NCBI RefSeq assembly: GCF_024622045.1
Contig: NZ_JANKBP010000008.1
Reading direction: 5' to 3' (one strand)
Length of the DNA stretch: 64,000 nucleotides
From: Rodentibacter caecimuris
GTDB lineage: Bacteria > Pseudomonadota > Gammaproteobacteria > Enterobacterales > Pasteurellaceae
The notes under the pieces are model-generated. The model worked only from the letters and a program-made list of their open reading frames with translations, was not told the origin of the DNA and ran no database searches. This document shows, piece after piece, positions 1 through 8,030 of the stretch. The position numbers were made by a program, and so were the translations under genes. Positions within the stretch are counted from its first letter, which is position 1, and each line of letters starts with the position of its first letter.

Positions 1-1
1 C

Positions 2-643
2 GGGGTCACGGCTCATATTGATCGGAACCAAACTATTCCCTTTGTTTATGGGCGTTATGCGGAAAAAGGAAAATTTCTGGTGCACGAAGCCAGCCCAACA
101 TCCGCCGGAAATCTAGAGTGGTTTATCAAACACTGGAAACTAGATTATAACCGAATTAATAAAGGCATCGCACAATTACCGCCTGCCTCAAGCACCATAT
201 TATTTGTTCCTTTCCTGTATGGCTCCAATGCCGGATTGGGAATGCAGGCAGGATTTTACGGCATACAATCTCATCATACTCAAATACATCTGATGCAAGC
301 GGTTTACGAAGGAGTACTATTCAGTCTAATGCACCATCTAACCCGAATGCTACATCGCTTTCCTGATGTCAATATTCTTAGAGTAACCGGCGGACCAACA
401 AAATCGACTGTATGGCTACAAATGCTTGCTGATTTGACTGGAATGACACTGGAAATTCCTACAACGGAAGAAACCGGTTGTTTAGGCGTGGCACTAATGG
501 CAATGCAAAGTGCGGTCGAAAACCCAATTAAATTAACCGACAGCATGCGGAAAATTTATCCAAGTTCCGATAACTATCAAGCATATCAGAAGAAATATGC
601 TAAGTATGTTTGTCTGGTCGAGGCATTAAAAACATTACATTAA
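2..643 (+). CDS. lyxK: L-xylulokinase-like FGGY carbohydrate kinase, C-terminal part
   Basis: The reading frame is open from the left edge, so only the last 213 codons are visible; the N-terminal half lies outside the window. The segment holds the second (ATP-binding) FGGY kinase domain: a VPFLYGSNAG stretch, then RVTGGPTKSTVWLQMLADLTG and TGCLGVALMAM, which match the family's GGG.S..W.Q..AD..g and E...G.A..A motifs. FGGY kinases phosphorylate sugars in the cytoplasm using ATP. The closest family member I recognise is the L-xylulose kinase (Lyx/LyxK) of Haemophilus, used in L-xylulose/L-ascorbate-type sugar catabolism. Substrate is inferred from general resemblance only; it could be another pentulose kinase. 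No companion sugar genes follow downstream. Confidence 0.75.
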   Translation, partial: GVTAHIDRNQTIPFVYGRYAEKGKFLVHEASPTSAGNLEWFIKHWKLDYNRINKGIAQLPPASSTILFVPFLYGSNAGLGMQAGFYGIQSHHTQIHLMQAVYEGVLFSLMHHLTRMLHRFPDVNILRVTGGPTKSTVWLQMLADLTGMTLEIPTTEETGCLGVALMAMQSAVENPIKLTDSMRKIYPSSDNYQAYQKKYAKYVCLVEALKTLH

Positions 644-789
644 TTTGTGTCAACGCAAAAAATACTAACCATAAAAATACATAAACCAAGGATTTATAAA
701 AAAGCGTTACTGAAAAACATAGGTTAGGTTGAATGGTTTATGATCAGATAAAAACACACTGAGCAGATACAGTAAAACCATCAAAAATC

Positions 790-815
790 TCAAATAGCCG
801 GTGATTTACCGGCTA
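790..815 (-). terminator. Hairpin downstream of the LRR gene
   Basis: A perfect 8-bp stem (TAGCCGGT 795-802 with ACCGGCTA 808-815, loop GATTT). On the minus strand it is followed by a T-rich run (TATTTGAGATTTTTG), so it best serves as terminator of the minus-strand LRR gene that ends at 878. On the plus strand, facing the kinase gene, there is no T-run. Confidence 0.5.
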
Positions 816-877
816 CGCAGCCACCAAATAATCTGCTTCGCTCATTATAATTCCTCTTCACCCTGACAATAAAAGGC

Positions 878-1606
878 TTAATTTTCATTGCTAAAATATA
901 TCTCACAATTTGGCAATTTAGATTGTAACCAGTTAATATCCTGTTGGCACAGTGGATTTTCATTAAGGCTTAGTACTCTTAATTGGGTTAAGTGGGTTAA
1001 CGAGCTAATATTGCTGACTTTATTTCTATCGAGGTAAAGCATGGTTAATTGAGAAAGCTGAGCGAGAGGGGATATATCGCTGATTTCGTTAAAGTCTAGG
1101 CTAAGCACTTTTAATTGGTTCAAGTGAGCTAAGGAAGTAATATCACTAATTTTGTTGTCCATAAGGCTAAGCTTGGCTAATTGACTGAGCCGAGCAAGTG
1201 CGGATATATCTCTGATTTTATTAGATTCAAGGCTAAGCTCTTGCAAATTTATTAAGTGAATTAAAGGGGCAATATTACTGATTTTATTTCTATCAAGATA
1301 AAGCTTAGTCAATCGACAAAGCTGGGCAAGAGAGGATATGTCACTGATTTTGTTATAACTAAGACTAAACTCAGTAAGTTGGAATAATTGAGTTAAATTC
1401 TCCTTTTTATCCTGATTAAACTTATCAACATCAAGTTCTAATATTTCTAAAAAATTTTCTTGAAACTCCTTTGATAAACTATTCCACCATTGCAGCTTTT
1501 CATTATGATTTTCTCCTGCTGCAAGTGATTCATTAACAATATTAAGTCTTTTACCAAGAGTTTTGACAAAATGTGTTTTGAGAGAAAAAATCCATTTATT
1601 ACTCAT
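878..1606 (-). CDS. Leucine-rich-repeat protein, SDS22/internalin-like repeats
   Basis: Predicted 242 residues. I chose the ATG at 1606 because GGAGAATAAA sits just upstream of it; an in-frame ATG at 1618 is an alternative. About seven tandem 22-residue repeats of the form L..L.L..NKISDIS.LA.L.. fill the C-terminal two thirds, ending in a cap (NPLCQQDINWLQSKLPNCEI). The N-terminal ~85 residues are charged and helical, with no signal peptide, membrane segment or LPxTG anchor. The product should therefore be cytoplasmic, or leave the cell by a route not visible here. SDS22-class LRRs are protein-binding scaffolds; the partner is unknown. The gene stands alone between long AT-rich spacers, which suggests acquired DNA. 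Function unassigned. Confidence 0.75.
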   Translation of the reverse strand: MSNKWIFSLKTHFVKTLGKRLNIVNESLAAGENHNEKLQWWNSLSKEFQENFLEILELDVDKFNQDKKENLTQLFQLTEFSLSYNKISDISSLAQLCRLTKLYLDRNKISNIAPLIHLINLQELSLESNKIRDISALARLSQLAKLSLMDNKISDITSLAHLNQLKVLSLDFNEISDISPLAQLSQLTMLYLDRNKVSNISSLTHLTQLRVLSLNENPLCQQDINWLQSKLPNCEIYFSNEN

Positions 1607-2253
1607 TTTATTCTCCATTTATATTTTACAAACACTATTAATTAAAAAGATTAACTTGTTCATTTAAGTCAATAATAATTTCAATACCATCCAATTAAAA
1701 CACCCTCTATTAATTCTTTATCTAAATTTCAAACCACATCAATTTTTACAAAAAATTTTAAATTAACTCACAACTTCTTTACAACACAATATAAAATCAG
1801 TTTTTATCCCGATCCACAATATTTATATTATATTATATAATAAATTGAATAAATTCATCTGTACTTGTGTATGCTTACACTATTATTTTACTCTTGAAAT
1901 AATGAACAGCGCAAATCAAAATCTTGATAGTTATTTAGTCTATTAAATACTATTAATATGAAATTATATTTCTCAGATATAGCCTAAACTCACTACTTTT
2001 CTAAACTTTTTTACCTCTTCATCACTTCCTGATTGTAACGTACAAACATTCTCGTAACATCCATCATCTTTAACTATTTTCAGTTAACGCATCATTTGTT
2101 TGCAATCCTGCGCTTTCCAAAAAGAAAGTTGCCAATTTTAGAAACCAACAATAGTGTTAATCCCTTAGCAAACATTTGTTATATTGTCATATTCTACGTT
2201 CTATCATTCTATGTTACAATGAACAAAAAGTTCTAGAAAGAAAGGAATTAAAA
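1607..2253. other. AT-rich intergenic region, no gene recognised
   Basis: About 650 bases of very AT-rich DNA between the divergent LRR gene and the XRE regulator. I see no convincing coding sequence, tRNA or repeat in it. It must hold the promoters of both flanking genes, but its many A/T runs make any -10/-35 call arbitrary. Confidence 0.5.
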
Positions 2254-2655
2254 ATGAACATTAATGAAAAAATTCGTTTATATCGAGAAGAACATAAACT
2301 TTCTCAGGAAGAAATGGCCGATAAATTAAGTATGTCAACAAGAGGCTATGCCAAAATTGAACGAGGAGAGACCCGTGTAAATTTTGAAAGACTAGAACAA
2401 ATTCTCGGTATATTTAATATTGATATTTATGAATTGTTAAATTATGGCGAGAAAGGTAAAGTTTATATTAGTACAGGCGATAATAATAGCAATACTAATT
2501 CAAATATATTTTTAGGTGGAAACGACAATACAGAAAAATTAACTTTAATGCTGTCTCATAAAGACGAAATCATTAAATATAAAGATGATATTATTCAAGC
2601 ACAACAAAAAGAAATTACATTATTAAGAAATTTAATAGAAGACGCTAAAGAGTAA
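2254..2655 (+). CDS. XRE-family HTH transcriptional regulator (copy 1)
   Basis: 133 residues from the ATG at 2254, which has AAGGAATTAAAA in front; an upstream in-frame ATG at 2176 has no ribosome site and adds unrelated residues. Residues ~4-60 form a Cro/C1-type helix-turn-helix (LSQEEMADKLSMSTRGYAKIERG, then LEQILGIFNIDIYELL). An Asn/Ser-rich linker (~70-88) is followed by a charged helical tail (HKDEIIKYKDDIIQAQQKEI) likely to form a coiled coil for oligomerisation. There is no peptidase or sensor domain. It is clearly paralogous to the regulator at 7486-7899, with the same domain order and the same KINEKIR/NINEKIR start. Its target is unknown; it converges on the decayed adhesin. Confidence 0.85.
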   Translation: MNINEKIRLYREEHKLSQEEMADKLSMSTRGYAKIERGETRVNFERLEQILGIFNIDIYELLNYGEKGKVYISTGDNNSNTNSNIFLGGNDNTEKLTLMLSHKDEIIKYKDDIIQAQQKEITLLRNLIEDAKE

Positions 2656-2820
2656 AGCTAATTTTTATATATTTCATTAGGATAGTAAAACGTTAATTGA
2701 ATCGAGAATAAAGTAGATACTTGGTAGACGTTGCACACAACGTTTTTCGGTCAATATTCCAGGAGCTATTCAAACAATCATGAAAACAGTATAGCCTATA
2801 AATTTTAACAGATAAAATTC

Positions 2821-2855
2821 AAACGCCCTTTAATAATTTAAAGGGCGTTTTTTTG
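2821..2855 (+). terminator. Rho-independent terminator
   Basis: A 12-bp perfect stem (AAACGCCCTTTA 2821-2832 with TAAAGGGCGTTT 2839-2850) followed by a T-run. It lies between the XRE regulator and the convergent adhesin pseudogene and could serve both. Confidence 0.85.
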
Positions 2856-2942
2856 TTTGGTTAAAATTTGTGATTTACTTTTCATAAAGGGGAATTATTT
2901 GCATAGAGCGAGTTTTATAGATTTGCAAATAATTCCACCGAC

Positions 2943-5262
2943 TTATATTTTTAACCGCACTTTACTGGCACTTCCACCGATTTTGATAACAATCCGACCA
3001 TTATCCGTTACTCTTGAATAACCAACTGCAATCGCCGAAGCACTGCGATAAGTACCACCGCCGACACTCACAATAGATTCACCGGCACGATAAGATTGTG
3101 GTAATAAGCTCATAGCTACCGCTGATGCGATACCGCCACGTAGGCGACGATCTACCCGATTAATACGGTTGTGAACCTCGCCCATATTGAGTGATAGTTG
3201 TTTATTAAAGTAACCTAAGTTTACCGCATCGTGAGTATCTTTCGGAGCAGCAACATTGGTAACACGCACAGGTTTATCCGAACCGCTGTTTAATCTGACT
3301 ACATCGGTATGACGTTGAACATCTTTGCCGGTTTGTGAATCAACATAAACTAACGGTCCGGTCATTTGTAATTGGGTTAGCGCTTGGCTGAGCGATTTCT
3401 TGCTTTCATCACCGTCAATATCAAAGTTGCCTTCAATATCGGAATTGCCTAAGTCAATTTTCGCATCATCCGCCAATGTTAGAGATTTGTTTATCGTTAC
3501 CTCATGTAAAACGGTTGAACCTGTTACATTACGATTTCCTTCAACTATCGAGTCGCCTTTCGTCGTACTATTTCCATTGACGACTATATCTTTACCGATA
3601 CTCACATTACCATTAATTGTCGTATCTCCCTCAACGGTTGAGTTGCCTTTCACCACGCTATCACCGTTGACCGTCGAATTGCCCTCAACAACAGAATTTC
3701 CTTTGGTTGTGCTATTTCAGTTTACCGTCAAATCTTTGACAATCGTTGCATTATTCGTAACGCTCAAGTCTTTAGTGGTGGTTGTGCCATTATTTGCCGT
3801 CGCATTCGCGTTATTCGCCGTTGTGTTGGCATTATTTGCCGCATTTACAGCAGTATTCGTAGTATTTGTAATGTTACTGATAGCGTCGTCTAATTGTCCT
3901 TTATTAACTGCATCGGTTTTATCTGTACCTGTAGCAACACCACTAATTCTATTACTGCCAGTATTTATTGAAGAACCGCTAACAAAGGTAACAGTTTTAC
4001 TGGATACGCCTAGAGAGACATCACTATTAGCAGAAAATTGTTGATTTACGTTAGCTGCTTGTAGATTGGATGTACCGCTGACGGTTAAATTTTTACCGCT
4101 AATTTGTTCTTTTGCAGTCAAATTATTTGTGGTTACATCAGTAAATGTCGGGTTATCAACAGTGTTGATTATGATAACACTACCATCACGAGAAACATTA
4201 ACATTTTTTCCCGATTTAATATCAATATAGCCATTTCGTTTAATTGCCGTGCCCGCGTCACTATTGGCTTTTAATGTAAAACTTGAATTATTTAGCGCAT
4301 TATTAATTGCGTCATAAACCGTTTTTGCCGTAGTTAAACCACTTGTACCGGATACACTCGTGACACCTTTATTATCAGTTGAAATATCTTGAGTCACCAC
4401 ATTCACTTTAACCGCTGCACTGTTACTGCCATCGGTAACAGAAGCTGTCGTATAATTGCCGTTAGCAAAATCGACTTGACCATTATTATTAATACGAGAT
4501 TTTGGAGAATCATTCTCTTTAATATTAAAACCGGAATGAGTCATTACCGCATAAAGTTGACTACCGATTACCGCATCTGTTAAATCTTGGTTAACACGCC
4601 CTGCGGCAACATTAACAATTTGGCGTTTGTGATTTCTATTACCGATAGATAACACGCTTCCTGCCGTTTGTGCCGTAACATTAGCTGTCCTTGCTGTATT
4701 TGAATCATAATTAAATTTGAGATCTTCAACAGAATTAGTGCCATTCGCAGCAGATCCACTACCTAATGCTATGGAATATGTATTATTATCTGCAACTGTT
4801 GCATTAACCCCTATCGCCGTCGTCCATTGCGCTTGCGCTTGCTTTAGAAGAACGCCCTAAGGCTGTGGAAAAACTGCTTGCGTTTGAGTCTGAACCAATC
4901 ACCGTAGCACCTTCACCGCTGGTTGCGGCACTTGAACCGATAGTAACCCCGTGTTTGCTTTGGGTGGGGGCCGCAAAACCGATAGCAATACCGCCCCGTG
5001 CATTTTCATCTTGTCCAGTGTTACCGACTTTTGAGGCAGTACCAATGACAATAGCACCGAGTGCCCACGCTCTAGAGCTATTATATGCCGGATTAGTACT
5101 ATTTCGCCCTATAGCGGTTGCATTATTATCTCCCTTAGCATCACCACCTGCAATACTCGTCTCCTCTCCGGTTTTCCAAGCAATCGTTCCTGAATTACCA
5201 CCAGGCGAAGAGCTAACAGAAAATGCGTTTGGTACAACCGCCATCATTTGAAAAGCTTTCTA
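2943..5262 (-). pseudogene. Trimeric autotransporter adhesin (YadA/Hia type), decayed
   Basis: Three fragments are in order on the minus strand. 5247-4804 is a YadA-like head with repeats such as ATAIGRNS, GIAIGFAA and ATVIGSDS. 4803-3717 is neck and stalk, with IGNRNHKRQIVNVAAGRV and GTDKTDAVNKGQLDDAI. 3716-2943 is stalk plus a C-terminal YadA anchor (INRVDRRLRGGIASAVAMS to the end), which would form the trimeric outer-membrane barrel. An in-frame TGA at 3717-3719 splits fragments two and three, which share one frame and read ...TVN*NSTTKG. A one-base frameshift near 4815-4840 separates fragments one and two; the other frame reads WTTAIGVNATVADN straight on. A stop at 5260-5262 lies just upstream of the head, with no signal peptide, so the N-terminus is lost. 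Sequencing error could explain one defect but not all three. Confidence 0.85.
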
Positions 5263-5275
5263 AAAAGTGCGGTCA

Positions 5276-5305
5276 AAAATAGGGATGTTTTCATCCCCGT
5301 TTTTC
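5276..5305 (-). terminator. Terminator after arcC
   Basis: Stem GGGATG (5282-5287) with CATCCC (5292-5297) and a TTTT loop, flanked by A- and T-runs, directly downstream of the minus-strand arcC stop. Confidence 0.65.
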
Positions 5306-5310
5306 TTAAT

Positions 5311-6255
5311 TTAGTAAAATTCCACGCCCTCAATAGAGCGAGTAACACGCGTACCGGCATCACCTTTAACAATAAGTTCAATATCATTTAATGAACCAAT
5401 GACGGCCTCTTTACCGGTGGCATTAACAAAGTTGATCACTGCTTTCACTTTCGGACCCATCGAGCCAGCCGCAAATTCAGCAGCAAGCATTTCTAAAGCC
5501 TGTGGGTTAACTTTAGCAATTCGTTTTTGATCCGGTTTATTGAAATTCACATAAGCCGCAGGCACATCGGTAGCGATAATAAATAAATCCGCCTCTAATT
5601 GTTGAGAAATAACAGCAGAGCATAAATCTTTATCCACCACAGCTTCAACGCCTTGTAATTCCCCTTGGTCGTTATAATAACTTGGAATTCCACCGCCACC
5701 ACCGCAAATAACAATATTACGATTGGCTAATAAAGCTTTTACAGAATCAATTCCCGTGACAGCTTTTGGTAAGGGACTTGGTACTGCACGACGATAATAT
5801 TGCCCATCAACCATGATCGTCCAATCTTTCTCTGACGCTAATTTTTCCGCTTCCTCTTTGGTATAAACTTGCCCGATGGGCTTACTTGGTGTTTCAAATG
5901 CCGGATCCTTTGGATCAACAATGACTTGATTTAATACTGTGATAGTTGGGGTTTGCGGCAATAAATTGATTAATTCTTGTTGCAACATATAACCGATCAT
6001 CCCAACCGTTTGAGAAACAAGCACATCCAACGGATAAGGGTCAATTTTAGTGTCTTGCGCATAATACGCCGCATGCTGTAATGCTAACAGCCCGACCTGT
6101 GGCCCATTGCCATGGGAAATCACTAATTCATTTTCTTGTTTAATTTTTGCCAATTGTTCTGCCGCAATACGAATATTCGCAGACTGATTTTGAGCCGTCA
6201 TCGGCTCCCCTCTTTTTAATAAGGCATTTCCACCCAATGCAACCACAATTCTCAT
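5311..6255 (-). CDS. arcC: Carbamate kinase
   Basis: 314 residues, normal family length, ATG preceded by AAGGGAAG. It transfers phosphate from carbamoyl phosphate to ADP, giving ATP, CO2 and ammonia, the last step of the arginine deiminase/citrulline fermentation route in the cytoplasm. Visible family signatures are the amino-acid-kinase N-terminus MRIVVALGGNALLKRG, SHGNGPQVGLLALQ, the glycine-rich CGGGGGIPSYY, EAVVDKDL and the C-terminal AAEFAAGSMGPKV stretch. It follows arcB on the same strand with a ~70-base gap, so they are likely co-transcribed. In H. influenzae an arginine/ornithine antiporter-type gene adjoins this pair; here the next gene is the adhesin pseudogene. Confidence 0.97.
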   Translation of the reverse strand: MRIVVALGGNALLKRGEPMTAQNQSANIRIAAEQLAKIKQENELVISHGNGPQVGLLALQHAAYYAQDTKIDPYPLDVLVSQTVGMIGYMLQQELINLLPQTPTITVLNQVIVDPKDPAFETPSKPIGQVYTKEEAEKLASEKDWTIMVDGQYYRRAVPSPLPKAVTGIDSVKALLANRNIVICGGGGGIPSYYNDQGELQGVEAVVDKDLCSAVISQQLEADLFIIATDVPAAYVNFNKPDQKRIAKVNPQALEMLAAEFAAGSMGPKVKAVINFVNATGKEAVIGSLNDIELIVKGDAGTRVTRSIEGVEFY

Positions 6256-6326
6256 TTTACTTCCCTTGTTAATTTATAAAAAAATAGCATCGTTAATTTA
6301 ATATTTACGATGCTATCTATAATTTA

Positions 6327-7331
6327 CTATGCCAAGCTTGCCACCATCACAGCTTTAATCGTGTGCATTCGATTTTCGGCTTGCTCAAATGCCACATTTG
6401 CCGGTGACTCAAATACTTCCTCCGTCACCTCAATACCATTTGCCAACTGAGGGTATTTTTCTGCAATTTCTTTCCCCATCTTGGTTTCGCTATTATGGAA
6501 TGCCGGTAAACAGTGCATAAATTTGACTTTCGGATTGCCGGTACGTTTCATTAATTCCAGTGTGACTTGATAAGGCATTAACATATCAATACGTTCAGCC
6601 CAAGTTTCGAGAGGCTCTCCCATTGAAACCCATACATCCGTATGCACAAAATCAACGCCTTTAACCGCCGTATCAATATCTTCGGTAACGGTAATTCTTG
6701 CACCGGATCGCTCTGCAAACTCTTGACACATTTTCACTAACGACGCTTCCGGTAATAAGGCTTTCGGTGCACAGATACGCACGTCCATACCTAGTTTTGC
6801 ACCAATTAACAATAAGGAATTCCCCATATTATTACGTGCATCGCCAATGTACACATAGCTGATTTGGCTTAATGGTTTCTCACAATTTTCAATCATTGTT
6901 AAAACATCGGCAAACATTTGGGTCGGATGAAATTCATCGGTTAAACCGTTAAATACCGGCACACCCGAGTATTGCGCAAGTTCATTGACAACTGATTGTT
7001 TAAACCCACGATATTCAATGGCATCATACATTCTGCCTAATACCCGCGCGGTGTCTTTCATTGATTCTTTATGCCCGATTTGTGAAGAATCCGGATCAAT
7101 ATAAGTCACGTGTGCACCTTGATCATAAGCTGCCACTTCAAAAGCGCATCGCGTGCGAGTTGACGTTTTCTCAAAAATAAGCGCAATATTTTTACCGGTT
7201 AAACGAGGTCGTTCAGTTCCCGCATATTTTGCTCTTTTTAAATCTCTCGCCAAATCCAATAAGAATCGAATTTCACGCTCAGTATGATTTACTAAACTCA
7301 GTAAATGTCTATTTTTAAGATTAAACGCCAT
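6327..7331 (-). CDS. arcB: Ornithine carbamoyltransferase, catabolic
   Basis: 334 residues from the ATG at 7331, which has AAAGGGAGCAACT upstream; the frame extends to 7382 but MAFNLKNRHLLSL is the family's normal start. The enzyme interconverts citrulline plus phosphate and ornithine plus carbamoyl phosphate. Carbamoyl-phosphate-binding STRTRCAFEVAAYDQG, HPTQMFADVLTMIE and the ornithine-binding FMHCLPAFH loop are all present. It is the first gene of an arcB-arcC pair, which points to the catabolic direction, with arcC using the carbamoyl phosphate to make ATP. No arginine deiminase gene is nearby. A PurR-like palindrome lies about 50 bases upstream of the start. Confidence 0.95.
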   Translation of the reverse strand: MAFNLKNRHLLSLVNHTEREIRFLLDLARDLKRAKYAGTERPRLTGKNIALIFEKTSTRTRCAFEVAAYDQGAHVTYIDPDSSQIGHKESMKDTARVLGRMYDAIEYRGFKQSVVNELAQYSGVPVFNGLTDEFHPTQMFADVLTMIENCEKPLSQISYVYIGDARNNMGNSLLLIGAKLGMDVRICAPKALLPEASLVKMCQEFAERSGARITVTEDIDTAVKGVDFVHTDVWVSMGEPLETWAERIDMLMPYQVTLELMKRTGNPKVKFMHCLPAFHNSETKMGKEIAEKYPQLANGIEVTEEVFESPANVAFEQAENRMHTIKAVMVASLA

Positions 7332-7381
7332 AGTTGCTCCCTTTTTCTCGTGTGTTGATAAAAAATCGGCAAATTTTAGCA

Positions 7382-7397
7382 AAGCAAACGTTTGCGT
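7382..7397. promoter_or_regulatory. PurR-like operator upstream of arcB
   Basis: The 12-base perfect palindrome GCAAACGTTTGC (7384-7395), extended to AAGCAAACGTTTGCGT, differs in one position from the textbook PurR box ACGCAAACGTTTGCGT. It lies 50-65 bases upstream of the arcB start, where a repressor would act. Another LacI-family regulator could use the same site. Confidence 0.55.
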
Positions 7398-7436
7398 TCA
7401 AGAACAAAAAAGCAACAAAAGGAGGAAAATAACAGA

Positions 7437-7475
7437 AAAGTGCGATCAAAATTTAAGGAATTTTAACCGCACTTT
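7437..7475 (-). terminator. Inverted uptake-signal pair acting as terminator
   Basis: AAAGTGCGATCAAAATT and AATTTTAACCGCACTTT form a long inverted repeat, one arm with a variant uptake-signal core. It lies just past the stop of the minus-strand XRE regulator (7486). Confidence 0.6.
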
Positions 7476-7485
7476 AGGGGAGATT

Positions 7486-7899
7486 TTAATTTTGCAATTT
7501 TCGCAATAACGCCAGTTCGCGTTCTAAGCCGTTAATAATTTTGTCTTTTTGTAGTAATAATTCATCTTTGTGTGTCACCATTAATTGTAATTGTTGAATC
7601 GCTTTTTCTAAATTCTCATTCCCCACTGCAAATAAGAAATGATTAGAATTATTTGAATTTGTAGAACCACTTGAGGAATTATTAAAATAAACTTTCTCGT
7701 TTTCCCCAAAAGCCAACAATTCACAAATATCTATCTCAAAGACTTCTGAAATTTGTTCCAAACGGGGTAAAGTCGAACGCACTTCGCCCCGCTCAATTTT
7801 GGCATACCCCGTTACCGACATTCCTAATTTCTCCGCCATATTTTCCTGAGATAGTTGGTGCTGTTCACGTAATTGACGGATTTTTTCATTAATTTTCAT
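7486..7899 (-). CDS. XRE-family HTH transcriptional regulator (copy 2)
   Basis: 137 residues. Residues ~4-62 are a Cro/C1-type helix-turn-helix (LSQENMAEKLGMSVTGYAKIERG, then LEQISEVFEIDICELLAFG). Next come a Ser/Asn-rich linker (NNSSSGSTNSNNSN) and a C-terminal coiled coil (KDELLLQKDKIINGLERELALL). It is a paralogue of the regulator at 2254-2655. It is transcribed divergently from the surface lipoprotein gene at 8031 with ~130 bases between the starts, so control of the lipoprotein/Slam genes and of itself is a reasonable inference. No ligand-binding domain is visible. Confidence 0.87.
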   Translation of the reverse strand: MKINEKIRQLREQHQLSQENMAEKLGMSVTGYAKIERGEVRSTLPRLEQISEVFEIDICELLAFGENEKVYFNNSSSGSTNSNNSNHFLFAVGNENLEKAIQQLQLMVTHKDELLLQKDKIINGLERELALLRKLQN

Positions 7900-8030
7900 C
7901 GTTTAGTCTCACAAAATGAAAGTACCTTATTAAGGTAACTGAGTGTAACTGTTGGTTAATTGTACACAAATTAATACAAAATTATAATTTTTTTGGTTTT
8001 TTAATCATACTACTATTTAAGGATACCAAA

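Noticed and set aside
1607..2253. Possible small gene or prophage remnant
   Set aside because: Frames are short, without ribosome sites or recognisable motifs.
3530..3716. CRISPR-like or satellite DNA array
   Set aside because: The 18-base period is in frame with a protein repeat, has no spacers and no cas genes nearby.
3400..4044. Plus-strand open frame of 214 codons
   Set aside because: It is the shadow of the adhesin stalk repeats; its valine/leucine/proline-rich product has no start signal or homology.
4804..5247. The adhesin head as an independent intact gene
   Set aside because: It lacks a signal peptide and a membrane anchor, and the homology continues in the next frame, so it is a pseudogene fragment.
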